The translations under genes and the position numbers were made by a program. From positions 112,800 through 176,799 of the forward strand of contig NW_019091432.1 of NCBI RefSeq assembly GCF_001949145.1: a stretch of 64,000 nucleotides of DNA. The letters run 5' to 3'. This DNA is from Acanthaster planci. Its lineage: Eukaryota > Echinodermata > Asteroidea > Valvatida > Acanthasteridae. Below, piece after piece: positions 26,501-39,475 of the stretch; the stretch's first letter is position 1; each line of letters opens with the position of its first letter. The notes below the pieces were generated by a model. That model worked only from the letters and a program-made list of their open reading frames with translations, was not told the origin of the DNA and did no database searches.

Positions 26501-29500
26501 TCTTTTATCAAAATCAAAATCTGCTTCAGGATTATTTGTATAATAACACACACTGTTGAAGTGTCCAAAATGTACATCCAACACCGTGGAACTGCCCGCG
26601 TGTTATTGCAACTGATTTTGTGTATGGTTTGTTCATCAACAATCTGCCAGCCGGTACGACCAAATATTCGGATATTGGATTGAATTGAAGGTCAAATATT
26701 CAAATAGTGAATTATTCAGATTGACTCAGCCCTAAAGCATGTACTCTCAGTCACGGTCAGCTGCATAAAAGCTTGACCAGTCACAACACAGCTCCTATCT
26801 TTTCCTTCTTGTTTTCCAGTCATCCACAGATGAAAGCTGCATTGTGATTTGCCCAATCTACTTCCATTCCAATAACCATAATTATATATAAGGTTCGTAA
26901 TTGTATAAACGTTACTGTTCTGGAAGTATGTACCGTCCATGTATACCTACTATCTCATGTCATCATGGTCATACATGTCTTGAATGTGTTATTTTCACCC
27001 TATATGAAATGGCAGGATGGATTCTTTGTGAAACTTGAGTTGGTAAATGTTACATACATATGTACATGTTGGCCCTAGCTTCAAAACCAGTCCTGTATAA
27101 AACCCAAGGAGACCAACTTTGAATTAATTTTAAATGGAAAAATAAGTTTTTATATACTAAAGTACTTGGTCAGCATGGTAAGTCAAAAATTGAAATAATA
27201 ATTAACTTGAGTACACTCCCATTGTAAGAAGAACAGTAATTCTCACATTGGAAAGAGTTCCATATAATACAGATGCTGCTCTTGACACTCTGTCCAGAAA
27301 CTCTTTGAGATTGGTCTGAAAAAAATTATAAGCGCTTTGAACAGGAAAACCTCAATATTTTCCCTGCTAAATTTGACTTTTTAGGTCTTATTATAGACTT
27401 TCAGATGGCTAATATATGCAGATAACTGTAGGGAAAATAAGTGGCGTCCTATATGGAATTCTTTCCCTCACATTTTATCATCTCCCTTTCTCAACTTTTT
27501 TTCTGTCTTCTTTGATTGGCTTCAACAGAAGATGTATGCTTGTGGTACTCAGACACTCACCTTCGGCTGCCGGAGTTCCGTAAAACGTTGCAAAGGCAGG
27601 ATTTCCCGAGAGCAACCCGCACCCTACTGGAATGGCTGCATCGGTACTTTGTGCAGTGTGAGAACTTCCCACCGGGGAAGTTCCCTAACCAAGACTGTGT
27701 TCATCAACTCATTGAGGAGTTTGTCTTTTATCGAAATTCGGGTACCAGCAGGGTGCAGGTGTGTTGTAGGGGTGTGTTTATGGGCATTTTTGGAATCGCC
27801 TACTCATTTTATGTCAGTACTGGGTATGTAGGTACCCTTGAAATAGAACGAATACTGAACAAATGGCATTGCGCTTAATCCCAGCAGACCATGTGCTCTG
27901 AAACATTGTAGGAAGCAGCACTTTGTTCTAAACATCAGTGGGGAATCTTCTGCACGTTTTTATTGAGCGAAATGTTACCTTTATATTGGAGCAAAAGATC
28001 TCTGAACCGGAGTTATGACCATGGGACCGAGTTTTTCAGCAGCACAATGACTTTTCAGCAATTCTGCCCATCTGTATTACAGTTGTACATGTATACATCT
28101 GTACCTCATACATATTCATGACAGATCACTGAACTCACTGAACCTCAAACCATGTTGTATTTATGTACTATTACATTGTATATGTGGAAATTTTTGTAAA
28201 GGGCACCCAGCCAAAAAATGGAACCAGGTTTTGATATTGATGAGCAATTACTTGGGTACTCTCTTGGAACTATTCTTCAAATCTTAACTGTGGTTTACAA
28301 AATGCTATAGGTGTCAGAAAGTTTCTGTTCTGAAAATTGTTACTGTTGAGTGACCACTCAATATTTACATGTAGATTTTTAATAATTATTTCCATCTTTC
28401 ATATTGTCCGTGTATAACTGTTTAGCAAAAACTACTGATTAAGGAGAAAAAGATTTAAATTTTGCCTGTCTTCTGTTTTGACTCATTTTCCCACTTTTCA
28501 GCAAAAACTGACAGCTATTCAAGAACTGAGACTTCTGGAGGAGCTGTGCAACCATTTCCAGCTCAACCAAGATCTGATCACCAGACATAATGTCTTTGAT
28601 GCCTTCTTTGGTTGCAAGCCGGGACCGATAGCGACAGTGGATGAACACCGAACAGGGGCACTGAGTAAACTGGTCTCCATGGCCATCGCCGTGAACTGTA
28701 TCCCTGTGCTTGACTGTGCAGCTGTCTTGCTACACAACCAGGTAAAAATATGTGACTGGTGCTGGGGAAGGACTAGATGGAATAGTCTAAAAATGAAAAG
28801 TCAAACAAAGTCTCCACAAAAATTTCTGTTGAGAGAAGTGCCAAGGGTCAAATAAGGTTAATGTTGCCAGGAAGACAGGTATCAACCCTAAAAACCCTTG
28901 GCAAGACCTGTGAACAACTGTTTTTACATAAGGCTCAATGCCCTTTAAAAGTTCAAGTTAAAAAGCGCGTACTAATCAGTTCCTGCACCTGGAAGATTTT
29001 GGATGATTTTGAAGGATTTTAGAGGATTGAAAAAAATTCCAATGAATTAGCAATGGCTATATTGGCATGAGACTTAGCTGTGATAGATTTGTTTAGTAAT
29101 GTTAAAAGTATTCATTGGGGTTTTTTTGGGGGTGCCCATTTCTGTAAAAATGAGCACTGTTGTGATGTAGGATTCATCAGAATGAAATTTCATGATTCTA
29201 TTATTTCTAAATGAGTTATTAAAGTACTGTGTTTCAGTTAATGTTCAAAACACCTTTTGCATATGCGGCAGATACCACGGAAAAGGAACTATGCCGTGAC
29301 TCAAGCGAAATCCGTGGGACTTAACTCCGTGACCCATTGTCTCTTCCCATTCTGTACCCCTCTTGGTCTCCTAGGGCGCGTCTGAGGCCACCCTGGCCCT
29401 CACCAGTAGTCTGGTGGAGGATTACTGCATCTTGATCCCCACAGCATGCGAGCTGCTCAGGGACTTGGTGGACTCCTCACCGCAATTTGTGTGCCAGCTT

Positions 29501-32500
29501 ATGTCCTCCATATCAGCCCTGTATGACATTGACAGAGGTAATCATAGTTATCCATGAGTTCCCACAGAAAATGCACATGTAAACAAAGCATGATGTCTCT
29601 GTGTTTTAGGTCTATTAGTGTTAGGACCAATGAAGTACTGATTACAAAGTAGACCTCAAGGTATTTTTGTATGGGGCATCAAAGTAAATGCGTAATGCAC
29701 ACAATTATGTCGTAAAAAGGCATTAGTGTGAGAACCAGCTCATGTACCGGCACACGCGTGTATTCCATTCATTTGCACTACACTTCCTGGTTGCAAATGA
29801 ATGATGTCACACTTCGGTACACTATCTAAAAGGTAAAAAACAGATTTTGCTTTTCAAAAGGTCATTTATATTCTAGGGTGAACAAAATGATTAATAATTA
29901 TCCTTTTTTCAATTACACTGTTGTTTCACTACAGTGTAATATTTTCATTGTCTACTTTCTTAAAGCATTGATTAATCTCATGTAATTATTCTACTCTATA
30001 TTATTTTTAAGTGCTGTGATTGAGCTAATAATAAAAAGAGTATTTTAAATGCTGGTTTTTATGATTATTTGTAAACCTGATGTAGTGTTTTGGACTTGAA
30101 TTTTTCTGCAGATCCAAAGAAGAAGAATCTTCCCCATTCAGCCTTGCTGGAGGTGCTCACTAGCTGGACCAGCAAACACCCTCTCATCTTCATTGAACAT
30201 TTCCTGAATCCACCCCCAAATATCCCATCATTCCATGGTACTACTGACCCGCCCCCGGGCTCCTTGCCCTCACTGCCGGGCCCCTTCCCTGGACTGATCA
30301 AGGCCTGTGTTCTCTCTCCGCTGGTTTCCCTGCGGTGGAAGCCCCCGTCGCAGGCGGACATTGCACACGCCAGCCTCAAAGAGGATTCAACATTGCATCT
30401 CCTGTATTCCAGATTACATCTAGGTGTTCTCCAAGCCCTCCTCTCAACCCAGCAGAAACTCAAGTACAGGGCTGCCAAGTCCAAACACGAGGAACCGCTG
30501 TCGGAGAGAGATGTCGAGGGCATCGTTGCCAGCCTGAAAAGGCTGCTGGGTGGAATTGATGATGAAGAGGAGGCAAGGGAGGTTGTTGATGTCTCCTTGG
30601 ACCGGTTGGCCCAAGTGGTTCAAGTATCCCTGTACACAGGGGCTCTGCATTGTTGCAGGAGTGAGTATCATTCAGTTGCTGGTATGGCTAAATTCCATCA
30701 GCAACCGTTAGTCAACTGCTGGTTGATATTGCTCGGTTACCTGGTATGACTTATTAATTATTGACTGCTGATCAAATTTTGCCCATGTTTACAGTACATG
30801 TATATCATATTTAACCCAGGAGTTTAAGCCTTAAATATATTGTTTCCCTCCGATAGCTATTCTGTGAGGCAAGTCATGATATTCTTTGCTCTTCACTCTT
30901 CCAACCTTATAACAGGTGTTGATCAAAAATTCAAAATGTAGGTGAGGCTGGACAGAATTCTGAAAAAAATTGGGTACTTCTATATATTAAAACATCTTAG
31001 CTGTTTTGGTAATTTCAGAAGCTTAATAAAATGGAACCTATTCAGGAAAGGTCATTCACAAAAAAAGAGGAGATGTGTTGAGTTTTGCTGAATGGAGTTT
31101 TTAGGGCCATGCACACAGCCCTCCCTACATGTATGCAAGTTGACTTCGGCTAGGCACAGTCATATTTGTCAAGTGTTTTTGGCCTTTCAAAATTGTTTTT
31201 CTGGCATGGCATTTGGGAAGTGCATTCTTGTAATGCGGTAAAATGTTTCCCATGTTTTTCGGGTTTTTGTCACCTCTTTTCTCATATCCACCTCAGGAGG
31301 ACTGAAAATTACAGATACTGGCAGCAGAAATGTGTTCAGATACACGTCATGCATTGAGCCGGTTCATTTCAGTAAAGGCAAGGTCATTGGAAAACACAGC
31401 ACGCATGCAAGCAGCACACTTCGCACACTGATGCACTTCCTCAATGTCATTGGCATGTACTGTCAAAACATCGAACTTGCACATGAACAAAATAGAAAAT
31501 GAACGAGTAAATTGCAAGAACCCTAAAGCAGTAGTAATAGTAACAATTAGGGAGACCAAAATGAATAAATCTCACATCAAACCAAGACAAAAAAATCTTG
31601 TCGAAATATGCTACCAACCATTAGTATTTATTAAGATAAAGTCTTTTGTTTCTCTTCCTAGGTACCCTAACAGCAGCTCTTGATGGTCTACCTGACAATC
31701 AGTAAGTGTTCATTGGCCCAGTCCTGATTATGTGAATCTCACTTTGTCCAGTGCTTTGTTCCCTTCATACATATTACATGTACATGTCCTCGTTTGGTAT
31801 TCCAGCTAAGCCTATTGAAACCATCATTCTCAAGTGCGGGCCTTGTATTCTTCAGAAGGTCAGAGTTATTTTCTCCATTGTATTAAATTAGCCGCACTGA
31901 AAAAAAACAAAATAGTGTACCCCAGGGGAAGAGAGTGCCAAGGCCATTGTCATAGTTAAAAAAAAAGTCCGAACTGCAGTGAGGAATTCCAGTCTGAAAT
32001 TACCCACCGCATGTCCAATGACTAAAACAGGTTGCACATGTGGAAAAAACGTTACCTTGACCTGAACAAGCTTCCTCAGGGAAATACAGCTTCATGAAAG
32101 TTGGAAGGGTTTTAAGAAAACGAGAATTGTTTATTTCCATGTGAAGTCAAAACAGTTTGCTCACTCTGTCACCCTGACCCCAGAAGTGTCAGGGACTTAA
32201 TCACCCGGTGCTTCCCGCATCCTGTTAATGGCCAGATTTCCTGGTAGGATGGGAGCCGGTCAAGATCACTCAGCATTTGTTGGAAGTGCAATCAGTGGAA
32301 ATTGCAGTTATAGTGGAAACTGGATAATTAGGCATTTGACAGCTGGGCAGAGAGACCTGTGCTTGCACCTGTGAATGTGTGGAGTAGTATTTCCTTCTTG
32401 ATATTATTAAAGGCACCACCACCAGTTTATGTATGTAATGTAACTTTGCCATGAAATATGCAAATTAGACAGGTGCGTGCGTGCTTCTTCCACTGGTTGG

Positions 32501-34489
32501 CAAGTGCAGTTGTCAAGACTGTCGTAGGGCTGTGCCGAATATCCGGATATTCGATCGATTATCGAATATTATTTCCCAAATTCAAATATTTGAATGTAAA
32601 TTCATGAAAACGATAGGATAATGTCTTCTTGTAAATGAGAAAAATTACACTGTGGAGGCTTGTTTCAAGCAGATTCAAGTGAAAAGCGACAGAATTCTTA
32701 CGATTTACAAAGAAAATTATTCATTCAAAAATTTCAAGGGGCAAGAAATATTGTTCATCTCTAAATCTTGCTAAATTGTGGCTGGAGATACTCCTAGACA
32801 TAAGCTATTATAGTGATTGTAATGTACTACAGTATTGTGTGCGTCATTACAACTGATTTTATATATGTACATGGACTGTTCATCAATAATCTGCTGGTCG
32901 GTACGACCAAATATTCGGATATTCGATCTAATTGAAGGTCGAATATTTGAATAGTGAATTATTCAAATAGACTCAGCCTTAGACTGTTGGCAGTGTACGA
33001 GAACTGCTGTAACCACAATTGCGTGTTGAAGGTCAGTCAAAAATGTTATTACAGCCTTTATCCGATACTTCAAGCTTTTCCCGGAACTAACAGAAGTTGT
33101 CGATGTCCCGAGGTTGGAAAGCAACAATACCTTGTCTTTAAGTTTGGCACTCGTGTCGAACTATACTAGTATACTAGTGTTGAAACGGCGAGTATGTGCT
33201 CATAGTTATGCACACATGGAGATTTGTATTGTGTCATAGATTTAAGCAACTTTGCCAACCAGGTAGTTATGCGCATGCACCTGCCTTATTTGCATATTTC
33301 ACGGGAAAGGTCCATTGTTTCAAAGAATATGGTTTATAACAAATTTATAGTTTATAATACACATAAAAGTATGCAACATTCCAAGTCAGAATGTACTAAA
33401 ACGTTAAAATGCGACTAAATGTACTTGTGAACAATCACTTGTGAACAATCTGGGGAAAAAAGGAAAATTTTAGCCGAAAAAAAAGAGGTGAAAGAGAAAA
33501 ATGTTCACAATGGATGGAGAAACATACACTCTTAGAAAGGCTATACTGCCTAAGGGTGAGCCTAAGGAAAAGACTGAATTTGGTGATTACCAAATGTATG
33601 GTAGACAATTATAGACTGGTGTCGTAGGAATGTTTGAAAACTCTTGCCACGGCTAGATGCGATACACATGGCTATGGTAAGTGGATACATTCACGAGCCA
33701 ATGGCAACCCATTGGCATGTGGCATTGCCAGCTGTACCCAAGTTTTAAACCCAGCCTTGTGACGCTTTTCTGGCAACATTAAATCAGTGCATCTTTTTTC
33801 TTTGGGTACATCAGACAAAATACCCTAGTTTCAGAGCCTTGTGTTTCTCACAATACAGAAATTATGCTGTCTGTATAACCACTTCAATTTATTTTGCCGC
33901 ATAAAAAATGTGTTAAATGTACACAGACGGCATGGTGTAGCCTCTCCCCACCTGAACTATCATCAGCTAACATTTCCGTAGTCATTAGTATAACATTGTT
34001 AGCCAAATCTTAAACACGAGGTTGCAAACTGGAGAGTTAATACAATATTTGTCTTGTCAGATTCAACAGGCCTGCAACTTTTCTTTGGATCAGCTGATTT
34101 CCTCCTTTTTCACTCCACACTCATACCACTGAAAACTGAAAAACACTGTACAGCCCTGTAAAGATTGGAATTTTCTCATTTTTTGTCCAAGTCGCACGCC
34201 TGATTCAAAGAGTTGCTTGACTGTAGTTTAATAACTGTTGCACAGGAACAAATTGCTTTGTGGGAAAGCTGAACATTTACTTGCCAGTAAATGAGCTACA
34301 CAGACAGATTGTGCTGAGCCATGTTTGGAGTGTCTTGTGGCTATGGCTTGGCTTTTTGCCATTATCATGGCATAATTAATGGCCGTAGCCATAGCCTGGG
34401 AAGATGTTATATCTGATGTTTGCTTGTTCTCTTTTTATTGCAGGCTACTCTCCCTGGTTTTACAGCATGAGGGCGCTATGCAGAGTTAA
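23558..34489 (+). CDS. INTS15: Integrator complex subunit 15 (C7orf26 homologue; 7 exons, about 430 aa)
   Basis: The exons are 23558-23582 (ATG, 25 nt, then GTGAGA), 27529-27758, 28502-28741, 29375-29537, 30112-30660, 31662-31701 and 34444-34489 (TAA). Phases agree, giving 1293 nt. A second acceptor at 27552 keeps the frame and would give 422 aa. INTS15 belongs to the Integrator complex, which processes snRNA 3' ends and attenuates RNA polymerase II; it is linked to the arm containing INTS10, 13 and 14. Recognition rests on family motifs in order: LIEEFVF, IQELRLLEELCNHFQ, LVSMAIAVNCIPVLDCAA, LVEDYCILIP, SALYDI, HLLYSRLHLGVLQALL and SLDRLAQVVQVSL. The protein is helical with no membrane segment. 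The vertebrate Pro/His-rich C-terminal tail is missing, since the ORF stops a few residues after QLLSLVLQHEG. Intron 1 (about 3.9 kb) and intron 6 hold mobile elements. The tiny first exon is the least certain part. Confidence 0.9.
23814..24909. mobile_element. Foldback-type element with arrays of GTCGAGTTGTC units at both ends (in INTS15 intron 1)
   Basis: The left arm (23814-23885) contains GACAACTCGACC repeated in variants. The right arm (about 24786-24909) contains the reverse-complement unit ACGGTCGAGTTGTCTCA in five to seven variants with a spacing of 16-17 bp. The outermost 18 bases of the two arms are exact reverse complements (GACAACTCGACCGTTTGC). No coding capacity is visible in the 0.9-kb interior. 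I read it as a non-autonomous foldback element. Confidence 0.65.
25142..25440. repeat. Inverted repeat of about 100-bp arms (MITE-like) in INTS15 intron 1
   Basis: The left arm (about 25142-25246) and right arm (about 25341-25440) are near-perfect reverse complements apart from small indels. Both include CTTGACCCCTCATCGTCTCA and GCTGTTCCATGTCAAG. The loop is about 95 bp. No ORF and no clear target duplication were seen. Confidence 0.7.
26600..26734. mobile_element. 3'-terminal fragment of a hAT-type miniature element (INTS15 intron 1)
   Basis: The sequence from about GTGTTATTGCAACTGATTTT to ACTCAGCCCTA matches the right third of the full copies at 32525-32981 and 41779-42259, including the shared block TACGACCAAATATTCGGATATT. 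The left part is missing, and no TAGGGCTG left end is found nearby. Confidence 0.65.
32525..32981. mobile_element. hAT-type miniature element, full length (457 bp), INTS15 intron 6
   Basis: The element starts TAGGGCTGTGCC and ends ACTCAGCCTTA. It is flanked by 8-bp duplications GACTGTCG (32517-32524) and GACTGTTG (32982-32989), which differ at one base. The 8-bp target duplication and the short terminal inverted repeat are typical of hAT elements. The interior is AT-rich with CGAATATT palindromes and no transposase. Confidence 0.85.
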
Positions 34490-34851
34490 CTGAAAAAGAG
34501 CTTGTGAGACCAGACTGCCACTCTTCCTGTCAGTGTGTCCACTTAGATGGAGAAAAGTCCACCTGTTCTTGCTTCTCTTATATTTTACATGTTTATAAAT
34601 GTTCTAAATTTGAAGAAATTGTACTTGTGGACATTTGTGTGTTTTTTTGCATTTTAAGAATCAAGTTATTTTTCAACAGGATGCAGCATATAGAAATAAG
34701 GTTTCTCTTTTAACACTGAAATTCAGGCACACATAGAAAACAAAGTAAAGTTGTTTCACAAAAGCCATCTTACAATTTATAAGGGTTCCCAAAAATTTCA
34801 TTTAGGGCTGTCCACTGAAATCCTCCAGAAGTGTATATATGTATGTGTAGC

Positions 34852-34857
34852 AATAAA
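34852..34857 (+). terminator. Polyadenylation signal of INTS15
   Basis: AATAAA lies 363 bp after the INTS15 stop codon and before the convergent RRP7A gene, whose stop codon is at 35107. The 3' UTRs of the two genes therefore meet within about 250 bp. Confidence 0.65.
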
Positions 34858-35106
34858 GAATATGTAATTATGATACAGTGCATTTTGGTATTTTGTGAAT
34901 TGATGAGGAACCTCTTGTACATGTATGGCATCTCAGTGATTAACAGCACTGAAAGAAATGTAGAACGTAGATAAGTCTCAGGATCTTAAATTTTGAGCAG
35001 TTCTGTGGAAATTTCTGGTCTACAGAAATCCTGTATTGGGATGAAGGCACCTATTGCACCCTCAGCAACAAGTGTAGATTAAGTAGTCATCCATCCGGAT
35101 TGTTTT

Positions 35107-38100
35107 TCAAAAAGGCTTGAATTTCCTGGCAGCTTTCATCTGGGCAATTTTCTGCTTATCTTCTTCAAACTTCTGCCGGAGCTGAGCTATATCTGAAAAT
35201 CAAAGCACAAAAATTTCAACTTCCAAGTGTCAAACACGTACAACTAGCAGATGATTTTGCAAGGTTATACTCCATATTGAAATCTGTCCAACATGGATCT
35301 TGAAAAATCCTGGCATGAGTGTGACATCCCTGCAGAAATTGCACTTTCTCAGGCAAGGTCACCTCTTCTACTACAAGGGGCATTTTTATGCCCCTTGCAG
35401 TAGCCAACTGGGAACATTTCCAAGGAGTCATTAAGGCCAAGACCAGAGAAACTGCATCTGTAGCCCCTCGCAGCATCCCACACCTGGCATGAACCCTAAC
35501 CCTCCAGGATTTGTTGAAATCCATCAGGAGTTGCTGACTGACCAAGGAACAGGCCTACCACTGGTAACTAACACGGCACTTGAAGCTCAGTGAAATTTCA
35601 GTGCAAAGAACACGTGACTGATTACCTGCAGAGTGGATGATTTCTGGAGGACTCCAGGAGGAGACCAAGAGTTATTGCCCCAGGATTGGTGGTTGGCTTG
35701 GGCTAATAGGAGTTAGAATTCAACCCTACTCTTTGCAGGAAACTTACGTTCTCGTTTGCTCTCCCTCATCTGAAATGTGTAGAAGTTGAGCAGCTCAGTC
35801 TTTTCCCTCTTCTTCCTCTCCTTGGCACGGAGCCTTCGTTGGTTCTTCTCAGTGCGGGCTACGGCTGGCTTAGCACTTTTTCTCGTTACCGTGATCCAGC
35901 CCTCTTCATCTGGCACACCTTCCAGCTCTTTGGCCTTTAATTCCTCCTGCAAACAAGTCGGAAACAAATTGTTCAGATATGGGCTAAATATTGAACAAAA
36001 GTCAGAGCCGCGGCAGATAACTGACACGCGTAGGCAGCTGGGATATGTAATATATTGTTTTTATACAATGGAAAGGATGCATACTACATGCAAATGCACG
36101 GAGAAAGTATAGCTGGGAAAACCCATCAAAGATACGGAGTGCATTTCTTGACCCTTACCAGAAACATGTTCAGGACATCAAAGCAACCACAAACCTTTTT
36201 AAAATAGCCCAAATACAAGTGAAATCTGAAGCAGTTACATCATCTGATGGAAATCGATGAAAAAAACAAAATTTTCACTCATTATTCCACAAGATATCTT
36301 ACTCTGCTTTTTATTTTGACATCATAGAAGAGATATACATGTACTAAATTTGGTTTGCTGTATGCAATAAGGGGGGACATGCACAAGTCACTTGTTTTGG
36401 AGATGGTGAAAAACCCGTAAGTTTATTTTCTGCCCTTCTGTACAAACAATAAACAAATCCTCGGCTCTCAGTTGGTCACACCAGGTGTGACTAAGTCCTG
36501 AAATGCGTAACCAGTGACAAAAAGAGAAAGTACATTTCTGGTTGCAGTCACGAAAAAAACATACACGAAGTAAAACTAACATAGGGCATTGTTCTCCTTC
36601 AAGGAATAACTCAGACAAGCCCTGCTCTCAGTTAGGGGTATTACGAGCTGACGTCATTCTCAGCAACAAACTGAATGCTTCCTGAAAGTGACATGGCCCT
36701 ACCTCCTGCACTTTGGCATCATACTCCTGCATGAAATCGTCAATCTCTTTCTGAAGATCATCCACATCTGGGCGACTCAAGGTATAATCTGAGCACCATT
36801 CTGATGAGAAAAAGACAGATAGATTGGTAATGAAAATGATCACATGACTAAGAGATTGTATGCAGAGCAGGGGGGTGCGGTCTGCTTGAGAGGGCAGAAG
36901 GTTGCTCAAAAATAATCATTTCCTCAAGGACAAAGACAGATGACCCTTGAAACCGACAGTGATGTATCTGACATTCCCCAGAAAAACATCCACTCAACTG
37001 AAACAGGTTGTGAAAAATCTCAATGAATACTATTATGAGCTTGGGTTCAATTTGTGACCCACTATGTAAAAATGAGTCAGAATTTACAATGGCCACCTTT
37101 GAGTTCATAATCTCTAAAAGAATCTTGCACATTGCAAATTGTTAAGAAACTAAACATTGCTAAAATGTTACCGAGAACCAAGAACATGTACTGTTTCACA
37201 CATGGCATTTGGGCTGGTAACCTTATAGCGGCAGAGCTATTCTGTTGCTTAGCATTTCAATGAAATCTGTGTCACAGGTAATGCCACGTAACTCTTTTTA
37301 TAAATAAATCTTTGACAATCAGACTTACTTTTATAGCCTGTGAGTAGCGATTTATCTTCTGTTGATAAGAGGAAAGGCTCTTCTAGTTGAGATGGAAGCT
37401 GTTTTGCTTTGGGTACAGAGGAGGATTTCTGGAATACTACAAATGCAAACTGAAAACCCTATGGATAAAAAAAGGAACTCTTTTGAAATAACTCCAGCAC
37501 AATTCTGAAACATTTCATGAGTGAAAAAATTTACTATTAGTGTCTTACCAGTGAATTTACTGGAGATGGGAAATTCTTGGAATGCTTTTCTGAACAAACC
37601 GTCGATGAGGGCTTATCTTGAATAAAAACATCCTCTACTTTACCACACAGCCCAAATAGTCTTTCCAAGCATTCCTGTAATCAAATAGAGGGAAACTAAT
37701 TAGCCACATTGATAGGCAGGAAACAAAGCATGAGAAAGTTCAAGAATTATGTGGATTCTCATAGGGCTCTACCTTGTTGCAGAACGGAGGAACGTTGACA
37801 ACAAAAAGGGTTCTGCTTGCTGGCTTTGTAGCATCTTCATCTCTTACTCTGTGTTCTCTGTAGTAGAGGAAATGGTCTGTCTCACTTTTGGCATTGAAGC
37901 GAATTGGAAGGACTGGAATCAAAGAGCAGATAAAAATAGTAACAATAATATCAATTGGGGGAAAACTACAACTAAGTGTACAACTCAGAATTGATTCTGA
38001 TAGAGAAAAAATACCAACCAAACCACACACAACGTGCGTCATGTTCCGGAATACCTCATGTCAGTATCCAAAGTGTGGAACAAATGTTTATTAGTGATAC

Positions 38101-38892
38101 TATATCCTGTGTACATACACCCCAAAATTGACACCTACATGTAAGTCAACTCAAACTCAAATCCAAGTCAACAGGTACCCCAGTCAATTCATACTCGGAA
38201 CCACTCACACTCGGGACAGTCCCCTTATCCATGTAGCTGCTCCATGGACCCACATTTACAAAATTCTTCCACCTTCCCCATTCACTTGGCGTTGCATGAC
38301 GCACAAAGCATGCAAGGCCCATTTCCTATCAGCGTAGCCGCTCCCCGAGACCTACATTGGCACATTTGGACTTAGAAACTTCAAAAGGAGCCATGTTTGC
38401 GCATGTATTTGCGTAAATGTATTTCCCCCAAGAACATGCATGCATAACCATGGGGTTTGTCGTCCACCGGTGCAACGTGCTACCATGAAAACGGACAACG
38501 AACCCCAAAGTTCTGTGGGTATTCAACGTGATTCAAAAGTAGTAATACTAGAATGTAACTAGGCCTAGTTAATAAAAATAGGAGTACCATTTAGGCTTAC
38601 TCGCCTGGTGCCTTTTCCTACCTCCATGCCCATTGCTATACTGAGTCATGAGTAGGCTATCTATAAACACGTTTCTATTATAGGGGCCAAACCTTTATGC
38701 TAAATATTACACTGAGCTTTGAAAGTACTCCAATTGATTTATGCTTTTTGAAGAAAAAACCAATTTCACCACCATACCTGTGAATCCAGCAACAGAATGT
38801 GGACGTATCATCGTGATATCGCACTTATGGTCGCGAAACCCACACAGTACAGACGGCCAGCCTGCAACTGTACAACCAACCACAAGTTGCAT
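35107..38892 (-). CDS. RRP7A: Ribosomal RNA-processing protein 7 homologue A (7 exons, 297 aa)
   Basis: The exons on the minus strand are 38892-38778, 37912-37773, 37674-37549, 37458-37329, 36800-36703, 35946-35748 and 35192-35107. All junctions are AG/GT, and the 894 nt close in frame. RRP7 acts in the nucleolus in early pre-rRNA cleavage and assembly of the small ribosomal subunit. The N-terminal half is a variant RRM (RTLFVVNVPPF, then LERLFGLCGKVEDVF and FQFAFVVFQK). The C-terminal half carries the Rrp7 signature VPDEEGWITVTRK (about 214-226), a very basic stretch, LLNFYTFQMRESKRE and the end AQLRQKFEEDKQK...KFKPF, as in animal RRP7A (about 280 aa in human). The start is the ATG that keeps exon 1 shortest (MQLVVGC). 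An upstream in-frame ATG (MRREREH) is also possible, so the first 38 residues are uncertain. The gene is convergent with INTS15. Confidence 0.93.
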
Positions 38893-39347
38893 GTACCTAG
38901 TACACTGTACATTTCGAGTGACATCAGGCGCGGCGTGAGTAAATTTTCTTTGAGGGCGCTGTGCCACATGCTCTCTCTCTCTGCGCATTCTACATTATGC
39001 CTTCTCTTGCTTAACGGTTATGTCACTTGTCGCCTGCCTGACATGTAGTAAGGGACTTTGGTACCACAGTGCTACCGCAGGGCCATTCCATTGCAGTGCA
39101 AGAAAGACACCGACAAGACAGAAATAAGCTACGCTTTTTCCACTCAGCTGCACTCTACAACAACCAGCTCTCAGCAAGGAATGTTCATTGTGTAAGTAGT
39201 CCAGTCATACTGCAGCTGGACCTGGAAAAAATTGCAACAGAATTTGATTTCAACTGGGTTCTATAGTATAGACACCCAACTTGGGTCCCAAGTTTAACAT
39301 AGGCTCAGTTCTAGGCCCTGCATGCCGTAGGGGATTTTGGGTCATCT

Positions 39348-39475
39348 CGTACCCGAGTCATGTCGTACCCAAGTCATCTCGTACCCTGGTTAACTCGTAC
39401 CCGGGTCAACTCGTAGCTGGGTCAAGTCGTGCCCAAGTTAACTCGTACCCAAGTTAACTCATACCCCTTTACCTT
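39348..39475 (+). repeat. Tandem array of eight 16-bp units (CGTACCCAAGTCAACT type)
   Basis: Eight consecutive units start every 16 bp at 39348, 39364, 39380, 39396, 39412, 39428, 39444 and 39460. Each begins CGTACCC or a close variant and ends AGTCATCT, AGTTAACT or similar. The period is exact although the units differ by several bases. No opposite-facing partner array was found nearby. Confidence 0.85.

Noticed and set aside
26206-26600. Repeated word CCAACACCGTGG (26408 and 26578) as a regulatory array
   Set aside because: There are only two good copies, with no regular spacing; chance or a small old duplication is enough.
30065-30523. Minus-strand 152-aa open frame opposite INTS15 exon 5
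   Set aside because: It is antisense to a strongly conserved coding exon and has no conserved motif.
39348-39475. CRISPR-like array
   Set aside because: The units are contiguous 16-mers without spacers, in animal DNA; this is a tandem repeat.
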